The notes under the pieces are model-generated. The model had not been told where the DNA came from and ran no database searches. It saw only the letters and a list, made by a program, of their open reading frames with translations. Below are positions 1-8,020 of a stretch of 60,400 bases of DNA, one piece after another. The position numbers were made by a program, and so were the translations under genes. The number at the start of each line of letters is the position of its first letter. The stretch's first letter is position 1. This stretch comes from an uncultured Lachnospiraceae bacterium (GTDB lineage Bacteria; Bacillota; Clostridia; Lachnospirales; Lachnospiraceae). Location of the stretch: NCBI GenBank assembly GCA_947626505.1, contig CANQSN010000006.1, positions 1-60,400 on the forward strand, written 5' to 3'.

Positions 1-324
1 GCGATTCTTATAGGTAAGCAAACATTTCAAAATGAAGAGGATTTTAAAAATGTATTGGAGAATCTTAAGAAACAGCCCGAGATTCCTGTAACTACCAGTC
101 TTTATGGAACTGATTATTTTGCGTTGTGGAGTATGGAAAACAGTCCGGAAAAAAAGAAAACTCTGGGAGAATATATTGAGGATTTAGTTGCAAACAATAT
201 GAACAAATGGCAGGATCGGGTTGCATTACTAAACTACTATGATAAAAAGGAAGATGAGATTTTGACCGCATCCGTAACGCCGAAGAATAAACTTGCGCAA
301 ATGAAGCCGATAAAGTTAGAGTAA
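1..324 (+). CDS. Unknown protein, 3' end only (left-edge partial)
   Basis: The reading frame is open from base 1 to the TAA at 322-324, so the true start lies outside the window. A TTG at 55 is internal to the open frame and is not needed as a start. The visible 107 residues are mixed charged and hydrophobic, with no membrane segment and no motif I recognise. It lies 88 bp upstream of spoIIR in the same direction. Codon use resembles its neighbours. I cannot assign a function. Confidence 0.6.
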   Translation, partial: AILIGKQTFQNEEDFKNVLENLKKQPEIPVTTSLYGTDYFALWSMENSPEKKKTLGEYIEDLVANNMNKWQDRVALLNYYDKKEDEILTASVTPKNKLAQMKPIKLE

Positions 325-350
325 TAAACTGAAAAAATTGTAATTGCATT

Positions 351-379
351 GTTTAGAACCTCTTATTTATGGCAATAGT
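351..379 (+). promoter_or_regulatory. Candidate sigma-F promoter of spoIIR
   Basis: GTTTA at 351-355 (fits the -35 form GYWTA), a 15-bp spacer, then GGCAATAGT at 371-379, which fits the -10 form GGNNANNHT except at one position. spoIIR is a sigma-F gene in Bacillus, so the match is in the expected place. Assigned by eye. Confidence 0.45.
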
Positions 380-412
380 TGTTTTAAATAAATAGTAAAG
401 AGGGGTAATATT

Positions 413-1111
413 ATGAGCAATAATAATAACATGCGCAATTATGGGGTATCTGAGCGTCATATTCTATCATTTTTACTTTTAGTGCTGTTGATAGTTGTGG
501 TAGCAAGTGCAATGGTGCTTATTCCGATTTTGAAAATGCAATTGACAGTAAACATTCCTGATTTGGCAGTTGAGGATTCGGTTTTACGTTTTCATTGCAG
601 GGCTAACAGTGATTCAAAGGAGGATCAGGAGGTTAAGATGAAAGTGAAGGAAGCGGTATTAAGTGAATTGCAGCAGGATATGGAAGGCTTAGAAGCTACA
701 AAGGAAAATACTATAGAGATAATCCATAATAATATGCAGGGGATTGTAGATAAGGCTGAAAATACATTGAAGGCTGAGGGATTTTCCTATGGGGTAAAGG
801 CTTACTTTACCCGAGAGGAATTTCCAGTAAAAAAATATGGCGACATGACATTTCCGGCAGGAGTATATGATGCATTTCGTATCGATTTGGGAGAAGCTAA
901 AGGGCATAATTGGTGGTGTATGCTATATCCTTCCCTGTGCTTTTACGAGCCTTCTATGGGTGTGGTTCCTGAGGAGTCAAAGGAGGAGCTAAAGTCTTTA
1001 CTTTCTGAGGAGGATTATGAACAATTGCTTTATGATGAAAACGAGGATGTGGAGTTTCACAGCAAGTTAATAGATACTATTAAGGAGTGGTGGGATAATG
1101 TAAAGGCATAA
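413..1111 (+). CDS. spoIIR: Stage II sporulation protein R
   Basis: SpoIIR is made in the forespore and exported into the intermembrane space, where it triggers SpoIIGA to process pro-sigma-E in the mother cell. The 232-residue protein has one hydrophobic N-terminal segment (about residues 17-40), then the conserved ectodomain. The family hallmark GHNWWCMLYPSLCF is present near residue 165, together with the preceding FPAGVYDAFRIDLGEA stretch. The start at 413 has AAGAGGGG seven bases upstream. Sporulation partners spoIID and spoIIQ lie 13 kb downstream. Length and motif match the family well. Confidence 0.95.
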   Translation: MSNNNNMRNYGVSERHILSFLLLVLLIVVVASAMVLIPILKMQLTVNIPDLAVEDSVLRFHCRANSDSKEDQEVKMKVKEAVLSELQQDMEGLEATKENTIEIIHNNMQGIVDKAENTLKAEGFSYGVKAYFTREEFPVKKYGDMTFPAGVYDAFRIDLGEAKGHNWWCMLYPSLCFYEPSMGVVPEESKEELKSLLSEEDYEQLLYDENEDVEFHSKLIDTIKEWWDNVKA

Positions 1112-1128
1112 AAATACCAGAAGAAAAG

Positions 1129-1157
1129 TTGACATTTTACAGTTATTTTCATATACT
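1129..1157 (+). promoter_or_regulatory. Strong sigma-A promoter before the ddl leader
   Basis: TTGACA at 1129-1134, a 17-bp spacer and TATACT at 1152-1157. Transcription would start near 1164 and give a leader of about 230 nt before ddl. Confidence 0.7.
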
Positions 1158-1180
1158 AGTGCAGTGGGTTTAAAATTGCC

Positions 1181-1365
1181 GTAAGTATATCAGATATGAG
1201 ATAACTCCCGCATTTATAGGCGGCGAGTAACAAATTTGTATCAGTGGCGAGCTTCAATCTCCCACATCTGATATACGCTCCGCTAGGATGCACAGAGATT
1301 CGGACAGGAAAGCGTCTGCTAAAGCAGATCCGAATCTTAAGCCAAGACTCGCAAGCGAGTCTTGA
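1181..1365 (+). ncRNA. Structured leader RNA upstream of ddl (unassigned)
   Basis: Several complementary arms sit between the promoter and the ddl start. GTATATCAGAT (1185-1195) pairs with 1266-1276 over 11 bp and encloses a stem-loop of CTC-CCGC with GCGG-CGAG (1205-1227). AGATTCGGA (1296-1304) pairs with 1329-1337 and contains the inner hairpin TCTGCT-AA-AGCAGA (1315-1328). AAGACTCGC-AA-GCGAGTCTT (1344-1363) is a perfect 9-bp hairpin. No U-tract follows, so these are not simple terminators. It could be a cis-regulatory RNA or a dispersed intergenic repeat. I recognise no Rfam family. Confidence 0.5.
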
Positions 1366-1391
1366 AAATTTAGGAAAGTGAGGCAGCCTGA

Positions 1392-2465
1392 ATGGGTATG
1401 AAAGTAGCGATTATTTTTGGAGGACAGTCTTCTGAGCATGAAGTCTCCTGTATCTCGGCATGTACAGTAATGAAAAACATGGACTCAAAGAAATACGAAC
1501 AGGTATTGATTGGAATTACAAAAGAAGGTAAATGGCTTTTAGTTGATAAGAGAGAGTCAGTGGAGAATGGAAGCTGGGTAAAGAGTAGGCGGACTGCTGT
1601 ATTTTCTCCGGATGCGACAAAGAAGGAGATTCTTGTGTTGTCATCAAACGGTACATATGAGTCCTTCGGAATTGATGTTGTATTCCCTGTTTTGCATGGC
1701 TTGTACGGGGAGGATGGAACGATTCAGGGATTATTTGAGCTTTCAGGAATTCCTTATGTAGGTTGTGGAGTGCTTGCCAGTGCAGTTTCAATGGATAAAT
1801 TGTACACTAAGATTATCGTGGATCGTTTAAAGGTTGATCAGGCAAGGTATGTGGAGGTTAGGAGCAGCCAAATGAAGAAGGATATGGATAGTGTTATTGA
1901 AAGAGTGGAGAGTAAGCTTCCCTATCCTGTATTTGTAAAGCCTTCACAGGCGGGCTCCTCAAAGGGGGTAAGTAAGGCGAATGACCGCGGACAACTGGTT
2001 GCTGCATTGGAATTGGCAGAGAAGCATGATAAGAAGATTTTAGTTGAAGAAACAATTGTTGGCAGGGAGCTCGAATGCGGTGTTTTAGGCACAACGGATG
2101 ATATTCATTCATCATGCGTGGGAGAGATATTGGCAGATGCAAATTGTGCATTTTACGATTATGATGCTAAGTATAATAGTGATGTTTCTAAAACGGTTGT
2201 AAGGCCTGAACTTCCTGAAGGCAAGGAGGAGGAAATACGCAAAAATGCAAAAGAAATCTTTCGTGCGGTTGATGGTTTTGGTCTTGCCCGGGTGGATTTC
2301 TTTTTGGAGAAGGATACGAACCGAGTGGTATTCAATGAGCTTAATACACTGCCGGGATTTACTTCCATCAGCATGTACCCAATGCTGTGGGATGATATGG
2401 GGTATGAGTTGCCTAAGCTTATTGATGAGCTTATAGAGCTTGCATACCGCAGAGAAGTAAGATAG
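1392..2465 (+). CDS. ddl: D-alanine--D-alanine ligase
   Basis: Joins two D-Ala using ATP to make the dipeptide terminus of peptidoglycan precursors; cytoplasmic. The 357 residues are the normal length. The N-terminal GGQSSEHEVSCISA motif, the ATP-grasp segment YPVFVKPSQAGSSKG, and the C-terminal metal and substrate motif FNELNTLPGFTSISMYP are all present. The start at 1392 has AGTGAGG eight bases upstream; ATG at 1398 is possible but less well spaced. It is transcribed behind the structured leader described separately. The substrate-loop tyrosine context fits D-Ala-D-Ala rather than a VanA-type D-Ala-D-Lac enzyme, but I cannot settle that by eye. Confidence 0.95.
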   Translation: MGMKVAIIFGGQSSEHEVSCISACTVMKNMDSKKYEQVLIGITKEGKWLLVDKRESVENGSWVKSRRTAVFSPDATKKEILVLSSNGTYESFGIDVVFPVLHGLYGEDGTIQGLFELSGIPYVGCGVLASAVSMDKLYTKIIVDRLKVDQARYVEVRSSQMKKDMDSVIERVESKLPYPVFVKPSQAGSSKGVSKANDRGQLVAALELAEKHDKKILVEETIVGRELECGVLGTTDDIHSSCVGEILADANCAFYDYDAKYNSDVSKTVVRPELPEGKEEEIRKNAKEIFRAVDGFGLARVDFFLEKDTNRVVFNELNTLPGFTSISMYPMLWDDMGYELPKLIDELIELAYRREVR

Positions 2466-2536
2466 AAGAATTTCTAAGATTGCTGCATGATGGCGGCTGT
2501 CATTAAAAAGAATTAGCTACAGAGAGGATAAATGTT

Positions 2537-3388
2537 ATGAGAATCAGCGATATACTAAAAAGTAATGAAAATACATTGTCTTTTGAGGTATTTCCACCTA
2601 AGACTACAAAGAATTATGAGACAGTAAAGAACAGTGTTATGGAGGTGGCAAGACTTAAGCCTGATTTCATAAGCGTTACATATGGCGCTGGCGGAGGAAC
2701 GAGTATGTATACTGCTAAGCTTGCCAAGGAAGTTCAGGAGAACTATGATGTGGTTTCAATGGCGCATTTGTCATGCGTGACATCTACCAGGGATATGGTA
2801 AGGGAGCAGGTGCGTTCCATAAAATCTCTCGGCATCGAAAATATTCTTGCCCTTCGGGGAGATTTAGTAGACGGAATGGATATTTCACATTTGGATTATC
2901 ATTATGCAAAGGATTTGGTAAAAGAAATAATGTCCATTGCTGATTTTTGTATAGGCGGCGCCTGCTATCCGGAGGGGCATCCTGAGTGTGGCAGCCTTAG
3001 CGAAGATATAGAGCATATTAAGGAAAAGGTTGAAGCAGGCTGCGAATTTTTAACTACACAGATGTTTTTTAAGAATGATTTATACTATTCTTATGTGGAA
3101 AAGCTTAATAAGGTTGGAGTTAATGTTCCAATACTTGCCGGAATTATGCCTATGACTAACTATAAGCAGGTGGAGCGTAGTAAAGAGCTGTCGAATGCCT
3201 ATTTTCCCGATGAGTTTTTAGAATGGGTGGAAAAATATAAAACAGACAACGAAAGCTTTTATAAGGCAGGGGTTGATTATGCAATTACACAGATTCGTGA
3301 TTTAAGGGAGCATGGGGTTAAGAATCTGCACATATATACCATGAACAAAGCCAATGTGGCAAAAGAGATTATGGAGGCGCTTGGTTAG
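2537..3388 (+). CDS. metF: Methylenetetrahydrofolate reductase
   Basis: Flavoprotein that reduces 5,10-methylene-THF to 5-methyl-THF for methionine synthesis, or in the acetogenic methyl branch. The 283-residue TIM-barrel protein has the typical start LSFEVFPPKT, then FISVTYGAGGG, ILALRGD and the TTQMFF strand motif. No C-terminal regulatory extension is present, as is usual for bacterial MetF. GAGAGGATAA precedes the ATG. No acetogenesis genes are nearby, so the context does not choose between the two roles. Confidence 0.95.
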   Translation: MRISDILKSNENTLSFEVFPPKTTKNYETVKNSVMEVARLKPDFISVTYGAGGGTSMYTAKLAKEVQENYDVVSMAHLSCVTSTRDMVREQVRSIKSLGIENILALRGDLVDGMDISHLDYHYAKDLVKEIMSIADFCIGGACYPEGHPECGSLSEDIEHIKEKVEAGCEFLTTQMFFKNDLYYSYVEKLNKVGVNVPILAGIMPMTNYKQVERSKELSNAYFPDEFLEWVEKYKTDNESFYKAGVDYAITQIRDLREHGVKNLHIYTMNKANVAKEIMEALG

Positions 3389-3462
3389 TATACTATTTTG
3401 TTAAAAGGGTATGGTGCGGTCAAAAGTCTTAAATGGATTAACTAAAAGGACAGGTAATAGCT

Positions 3463-3894
3463 ATGAAGAAGGAAGTGTTGATTGCTATTTCAGGTATTCA
3501 AAAAGAGGTGTCAGAGGAACCCGTCACAGTGCTTGTGCCAGGAGAGTATTATATGAAGAACGGTACGCATTATATAAGATACCAGCAATATGATGAGAAC
3601 AATAACAGTATCATAAACAATACTATGAAAATAAAGGGAGAGGTTGTAGAGCTGAAGAAAACCGGTTCCGTTATAGCCCGTATGCATTTTGAAAGAGGAA
3701 AGGATTTTGTTTCTTATTATGATGCAGATGGTTTTGGAATGATGATACAGACTCACACCTCACAGGTTATTGTCAAGGAGAATGAGAACAGCTTGGAGAT
3801 TCGTATTTATTATCAGCTTTATATGAATGAGCAATACGTATCAAGCTGCGGTGTGACTGTTACTGTGGCAGAACGTTCAGAAGAAGAATCATAA
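3463..3894 (+). CDS. DUF1934 (YwiB-like) beta-barrel protein
   Basis: 143-residue cytoplasmic protein with alternating beta-strand pattern, as in the calycin-like DUF1934 family. Typical features are the opening VLIAISGIQ, the central YIRYQQYDEN...INNTMKIKGE and RMHFERGKDFVSYYDADGFGM. Function in the family is unknown. AAAGGACAGG lies before the ATG at 3463. It follows metF by 74 bp and ends in a shared bidirectional terminator. Confidence 0.8.
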   Translation: MKKEVLIAISGIQKEVSEEPVTVLVPGEYYMKNGTHYIRYQQYDENNNSIINNTMKIKGEVVELKKTGSVIARMHFERGKDFVSYYDADGFGMMIQTHTSQVIVKENENSLEIRIYYQLYMNEQYVSSCGVTVTVAERSEEES

Positions 3895-3897
3895 TAC

Positions 3898-3939
3898 AAA
3901 TGCCGGATTATCTGTTATATAAAAGGTAATCCGGCATTT
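3898..3939. terminator. Bidirectional terminator
   Basis: Thirteen-base perfect arms at 3898-3910 and 3927-3939 (core TGCCGGATTA/TAATCCGGCA) flanked by A and T runs on both sides. It separates the convergent DUF1934 gene and the minus-strand membrane protein. Confidence 0.85.
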
Positions 3940-3945
3940 TAGAGA

Positions 3946-4452
3946 TTATTTATGTTTTTGCTTTTTTGGGGAAGACTTCTCAGCTTCAAGCTCGGATTGA
4001 AGCTGTTTTTGTTTCTTTAAAAGTCTGTAACGCAGGCTGGGCTTTTTCTTTTCCTCAGTGCCTGCATTATTTTTTCTTATATTCTTTACACTTACGATAT
4101 AGATTCCGCTAATCATGGCTTTTACTTCCCTTTTTACGGGGATATCTTCAAAAATCTGATCGTCACATATTAATGACATAACCTGTGGTCCAATCTTTGC
4201 CTTTACTATAGGCATTTTGGAGTTGCGAAGATGTTTTGGAACCTGCTCCATAACAATCTTTGGTAAATTGGCATCCTTTACCTTCATACGCTTTTTATCA
4301 ATTACCAATAAAGAAGCCGGTTGTGCAGACGCCCTCATCTGTTCCTGCTGGGCTTCCTGTTTCTTCTGCATTTTTTTTCCAAAAAAATACAGCCCCACCC
4401 ATATACCAACGATAACTACTAATACTATAATGGCAATAATCCAACCTGACAT
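3946..4452 (-). CDS. Small membrane-anchored protein of unknown function
   Basis: 168 residues: one N-terminal transmembrane segment (about residues 4-25), a short Gln/Lys-rich linker, a central soluble region of roughly 85 residues with alternating hydrophobic residues, and a very basic Lys-rich tail. The tail suggests a cytoplasmic domain that may contact nucleic acid or acidic lipid head groups, but this is inference. GGAGGT precedes the ATG. It lies 76 bp downstream of plsC on the same strand. I do not recognise the family. Confidence 0.75.
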   Translation of the reverse strand: MSGWIIAIIVLVVIVGIWVGLYFFGKKMQKKQEAQQEQMRASAQPASLLVIDKKRMKVKDANLPKIVMEQVPKHLRNSKMPIVKAKIGPQVMSLICDDQIFEDIPVKREVKAMISGIYIVSVKNIRKNNAGTEEKKKPSLRYRLLKKQKQLQSELEAEKSSPKKQKHK

Positions 4453-4528
4453 TATTGTACCTCCTGCTTAATTACTAAATTGTACCATAATATTCTAGCA
4501 TTTTTCTTTGCGTAATACAATGAAAATC

Positions 4529-5272
4529 TTAAGCTTTCATGTATTCTTCTTTAAGCTCATTAATCAGACCTGCTATAATATTTTGTACATAAGAATCAAT
4601 ATGCTTCTTTTCTTCATCTGATAGCTGTTCAATATCAATTGGCTTTCCAAAATTCAGATATACCTTTTTACTACGGATTTTCCGAAATGCCGGATTGTTC
4701 TCAAATACGTTGTCAGAGTTTATTATTGCCACAGGAACAATGGGAACTTTAGCCTTTTCAGCCATTTTAAAGCTTCCCTTTTTAAATGGAGCCATTTCTT
4801 CACTGTGTCCTCTTGTACCTTCAGGGTAAATCTCAAGGCTTACATAATCCTCTTTAAGCATTTTCACACCCTCTAAAATAGTTTTTAATGCTTTTTTGTT
4901 ATCATGGCGGTCTAAAAACAGACATCCGATATTATGCATCCATGTTGAAAGAAAAGGAATATTTGTCATTTCCGACTTTGCTACAAAACCCAAGGGACGG
5001 TTGACTGTCACATGGGTTGTCAAAATATCAAAATAGCTTCGATGATTTCCAACATATAGGGCAGAGCAGTCGGGAATGTTTTCCATACCCTTTACAACAC
5101 GCTTAACTCCGCATATAAACAATACCTGTGAAAATGCGCTGCGAATAATTTTGTTGCCGACCTTATACCCATATTTTTTGTCCTTTTTCATGGCAGCTTT
5201 AACGCGTATATTCATAAACAGCCCGGTAAAAAAGAATAATACCAGATAAATACCAACACAAAATAATCTCAT
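4529..5272 (-). CDS. plsC: 1-acyl-sn-glycerol-3-phosphate acyltransferase
   Basis: Adds the second acyl chain to lysophosphatidic acid, giving phosphatidic acid at the inner face of the membrane. The 247-residue protein has an N-terminal hydrophobic segment, the catalytic HX4D box in NHRSYFD (about residue 77) and the glycerol-phosphate binding EGTRG motif (about residue 151). AAAGGAG precedes the ATG at 5272. It lies 31 bp after malQ on the same strand and may be cotranscribed with it. Confidence 0.92.
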   Translation of the reverse strand: MRLFCVGIYLVLFFFTGLFMNIRVKAAMKKDKKYGYKVGNKIIRSAFSQVLFICGVKRVVKGMENIPDCSALYVGNHRSYFDILTTHVTVNRPLGFVAKSEMTNIPFLSTWMHNIGCLFLDRHDNKKALKTILEGVKMLKEDYVSLEIYPEGTRGHSEEMAPFKKGSFKMAEKAKVPIVPVAIINSDNVFENNPAFRKIRSKKVYLNFGKPIDIEQLSDEEKKHIDSYVQNIIAGLINELKEEYMKA

Positions 5273-5303
5273 AACACACTCCTTTTGCTAATAGTAATAT
5301 GTA

Positions 5304-6824
5304 CTAAATTCTTCCATAAAGCTCAGTAGTCAGACGAAGATTTTTGGCGTCGTCTTCCTTGAGCTGCTCATTGCTGTAACGCCAAATCCAGTTGCCCTCT
5401 GTAGTTCCCGGAAGATTCATTCTGGCATCGGTATCCATTCGCATAACATCTTGGAGAGGCACAATAGCCATTCTAGCTACGCTTTTCCAAGCAGTAGCAA
5501 GAAAATCCCAGCTTACATTGTTGCCATCGCAGCCCATGTAACGACGTACCTTATCCTTGCTTAATTCATTTGCAGTCTTATACCAGCCTTTTGTGGTATC
5601 ATTGTCGTGAGTACCGCTGTAGCAAATACAGTTGTATGGATAATAATGTGGCAAAAATGAATTTTCATTGATAGAGTCAAATGCAAACTGAAGCACCTTC
5701 ATACCCGGGAAATTAAACTGGTCTCTTAAAGCCTCTACCTCAGGAGTTATAATTCCAAGATCCTCAGCGATAATTGGAAGATCATCGCCAAGTGCTTTTT
5801 CAATAGCAGAGAACAGGTCGGCGCCCGGCCCCTTTACCCATTTTCCATTAATTGCAGTTTCCTCGGTGGCTTTTACAGACCAATATGATTCAAAACCTCT
5901 GAAATGGTCAATCCGCAGATAATCGGTAACTGTAAGCTGTGTTTTAACACGCTCAATCCACCAAGCATATCCAGTTTTTTTATGCTCATTCCAGTCATAA
6001 AGAGGGTTGCCCCAAAGCTGTCCGGTGGCAGAGAAATAATCTGGCGGTACTCCAGCAACAGAAGTAGGGAAACCCTTGGAATCCAACTGGAACAGTTTAG
6101 GGTAAGCCCATACATCACAACTGTCAGAGGAAACAAAAATGGGAATATCGCCAATAATTTCAATATTTTTATCGTTGGCATACTCTTTAAGGGCATACCA
6201 TTGTTTAAAGAAAATGAACTGTATAAAACGGTAGTAGTCCACATCCTTCTTTAGCTTTTTAGTCCATTTTTCTTTGGCTTGGTCTGTGGGGTGGGCAATC
6301 TCTTTATCCCACTCCTGCCATGCCCGTCCTTCATGGTACAGCTTACATGCCATAAACAGGGAGTAGTCTTTCACCCATTCGTGTTTTTTAACAAATGCAT
6401 TATATTTCTTTTTTAGCTCAGTTGATGCATTTTTATTGAAATTATCAAATGCAGTCAAAAAAAGTTTGTTTTTATATTCTGCTACTGCATCAAAGTCTAC
6501 TCTTAGAGGGTTTTCCCATTTGGGAATATCCTTTACATCCTCCTTTGTTAAAAGTCCGTCTTCAATAAGTTCGTCCGGACTGATAATAAGCGGCTGTCCT
6601 GCAAATGAGGAATAGGACTGGTATGGGGAATTGCCAAAGCCTGTGGGGCCTAAGGGCAATACCTGCCAAAGGCGTTGTCCTGCTTTTTCAAGGAAATCTA
6701 CAAAATCCCTTGCGCCCTTTCCTAAATCGCCAATTCCGTATGGACTTGGGAATGAAGTCGGGTGTACTAAAATACCTGATAAACGTTCATTTAGTGTACT
6801 TTCAGATACTGCTTTACTACGCAT
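5304..6824 (-). CDS. malQ: 4-alpha-glucanotransferase (amylomaltase)
   Basis: GH77 enzyme that transfers alpha-1,4-glucan segments between maltodextrins and releases glucose; it works with glycogen phosphorylase (11.2-13.7 kb) in glycogen and starch use. 506 residues from ATG 6824, which has a near-perfect AAGGAGGT seven bases upstream. The open frame continues 48 codons further to 6968, but that extension has no ribosome site and covers the leader. Family motifs include HPTSFPSPYGIGDLG, QVLPLGPTG, the nucleophile region YLRIDHFRGFESYW, IIAEDLG and SGTHDNDTTKGW. Confidence 0.95.
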   Translation of the reverse strand: MRSKAVSESTLNERLSGILVHPTSFPSPYGIGDLGKGARDFVDFLEKAGQRLWQVLPLGPTGFGNSPYQSYSSFAGQPLIISPDELIEDGLLTKEDVKDIPKWENPLRVDFDAVAEYKNKLFLTAFDNFNKNASTELKKKYNAFVKKHEWVKDYSLFMACKLYHEGRAWQEWDKEIAHPTDQAKEKWTKKLKKDVDYYRFIQFIFFKQWYALKEYANDKNIEIIGDIPIFVSSDSCDVWAYPKLFQLDSKGFPTSVAGVPPDYFSATGQLWGNPLYDWNEHKKTGYAWWIERVKTQLTVTDYLRIDHFRGFESYWSVKATEETAINGKWVKGPGADLFSAIEKALGDDLPIIAEDLGIITPEVEALRDQFNFPGMKVLQFAFDSINENSFLPHYYPYNCICYSGTHDNDTTKGWYKTANELSKDKVRRYMGCDGNNVSWDFLATAWKSVARMAIVPLQDVMRMDTDARMNLPGTTEGNWIWRYSNEQLKEDDAKNLRLTTELYGRI

Positions 6825-7148
6825 AATGTTACCTCCTTGTAATAAATTCGCTTTAGCCTGTCTTAGGCCGATTAATTGCAAATTATGAGCAGGGACATAA
6901 GCGGCAAAAAAGTATCCGTTAAGTGCGCTGCTCTTACTTATTAATAGCGTAATTCGGGAAAAACTCACTATTTGATTATATGAAAAATATGTGAGAATTA
7001 CAAGTATAAATATTTGTTACGCAAATTTAAGGAAAAGTTCACACATTTGTAAGAAAATGTGGTAAAAATTGTGATATATTATTATAGAAGATTTTCATTA
7101 TAACGATATTTTACTAATTGTTATTTACATAGAAAAGAAGAGATATTT
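6825..7148. other. Divergent intergenic region malQ / vanY
   Basis: 324 bp. On the minus strand it carries the malQ promoter (separate entry) and a leader of about 145 nt. In that leader, complementary arms GAGCAG (6887-6892) and CTGCTC (6928-6933) could close a stem. Near the plus-strand gene there is a 7-bp hairpin CACATTT/AAATGTG around 7043-7062. I see no riboswitch that I can name. Confidence 0.5.
6975..7003 (-). promoter_or_regulatory. malQ promoter
   Basis: Read on the minus strand: TTGTAA (6998-7003), a 17-bp spacer and TATAAT (6975-6980). It predicts a start near 6968 and supports ATG 6824 as the malQ start. Confidence 0.6.
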
Positions 7149-7940
7149 ATGGAGTACTACAAAGCTAAAAAGAAAAGAAAAAAGCATATATGGCTCTTTG
7201 GCGCTATAACAGTGTTAGTGGCAGCCGCTATTTGCCATATTGGGCTATTTTTATCAGTAAACACTGCCTATTCAAAAGCATATTATGATAATGTAGCGAG
7301 TAATATTGCCGGAGGAGAGGTTATGGCAGTTAAGGAAAAGACACCTCAGGTGTTGTTAGTTAACAAGGAGCATTCTGTGCCGGAATGGTATGTACCGGAG
7401 AATATGGTTGAGCCTGATGTTAAGTTTGCAGATTATGTTACACCTGATAGAAAGCAGATGACAGCAGAAGCAGCAGAGGCATTGGAAAAATTATTTGCTG
7501 CAGGTGAAGAGGCAGGGGTGCAGCTTGTTGGCGTGTCAGCATATCGTTCTTACAGTGTGCAGCGCAGTATATATTATAGAAGTATATATAGAAATGGCTA
7601 CAGGTATGCTTCAGTTTACAGCGCTGAACCGGGTAAAAGCGAGCACCAGACGGGGCTTGCTATTGATGTTTCATGCAGTGATGTGAATTATGAGTTATAT
7701 ACAAGATTTGCTGAAACGGATGAGGGAATCTGGTTAAGGGAGCATTGCGAGGAATATGGATTTATTATACGATATCCGGAGAATGCTACAGATAGGACGG
7801 GATATGCTTATGAGCCTTGGCATATACGTTATGTTGGCGAGGCGGCAGCCGCCTATATAAAAGAGAATCATATTACATTGGATGAATATCCGGCTGTAAT
7901 TACATATGATGAATATGATGCACGAATTTCAAAGCAATAG
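7149..7940 (+). CDS. VanY-type D-alanyl-D-alanine carboxypeptidase (M15B)
   Basis: Zinc carboxypeptidase that trims the terminal D-Ala from peptidoglycan stem peptides outside the membrane. 263 residues: a basic N-terminus, one membrane anchor (about 14-36), then the M15B fold with SAYRSYSVQ, the zinc site SEHQTGLAID (H and D ligands) and the third ligand in EPWHIRY. AAGAAGAG precedes the ATG. There is no vanH/A/X or sensor kinase nearby, so a housekeeping wall role is more likely than glycopeptide resistance. Confidence 0.92.
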   Translation: MEYYKAKKKRKKHIWLFGAITVLVAAAICHIGLFLSVNTAYSKAYYDNVASNIAGGEVMAVKEKTPQVLLVNKEHSVPEWYVPENMVEPDVKFADYVTPDRKQMTAEAAEALEKLFAAGEEAGVQLVGVSAYRSYSVQRSIYYRSIYRNGYRYASVYSAEPGKSEHQTGLAIDVSCSDVNYELYTRFAETDEGIWLREHCEEYGFIIRYPENATDRTGYAYEPWHIRYVGEAAAAYIKENHITLDEYPAVITYDEYDARISKQ

Positions 7941-7977
7941 TTGATTTTACATTAAAACAATAGTATTATATTGTATA

Positions 7978-7999
7978 TGTGTTCTATATTAAGAACACA
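7978..7999 (+). other. Perfect inverted repeat before ileS
   Basis: TGTGTTCT (7978-7985), loop ATATTA, AGAACACA (7992-7999), placed 21 bp before the ileS start. It could be an operator or a small leader hairpin. There is not enough space here for a T-box. Confidence 0.4.
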
Positions 8000-8020
8000 A
8001 GTATACTAGGAGGAGCATTT

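Noticed and set aside
1254-1439. 61-codon minus-strand frame across the ddl leader
   Set aside because: It arises from the inverted-repeat structure; similar short frames would appear with any copy of such a repeat.
6825-6968. Longer malQ start (48 extra codons)
   Set aside because: ATG 6824 has a near-perfect ribosome site and the family start follows at once; the extension lies in the leader and its first codon sits at the predicted transcription start.
7149-7940. Vancomycin resistance locus (vanY)
   Set aside because: No vanH, vanA/B, vanX or sensor-regulator genes nearby; M15B carboxypeptidases are common wall enzymes.
7941-8020. T-box riboswitch before ileS
   Set aside because: The gap is only 80 bp and lacks the T-box antiterminator sequence.
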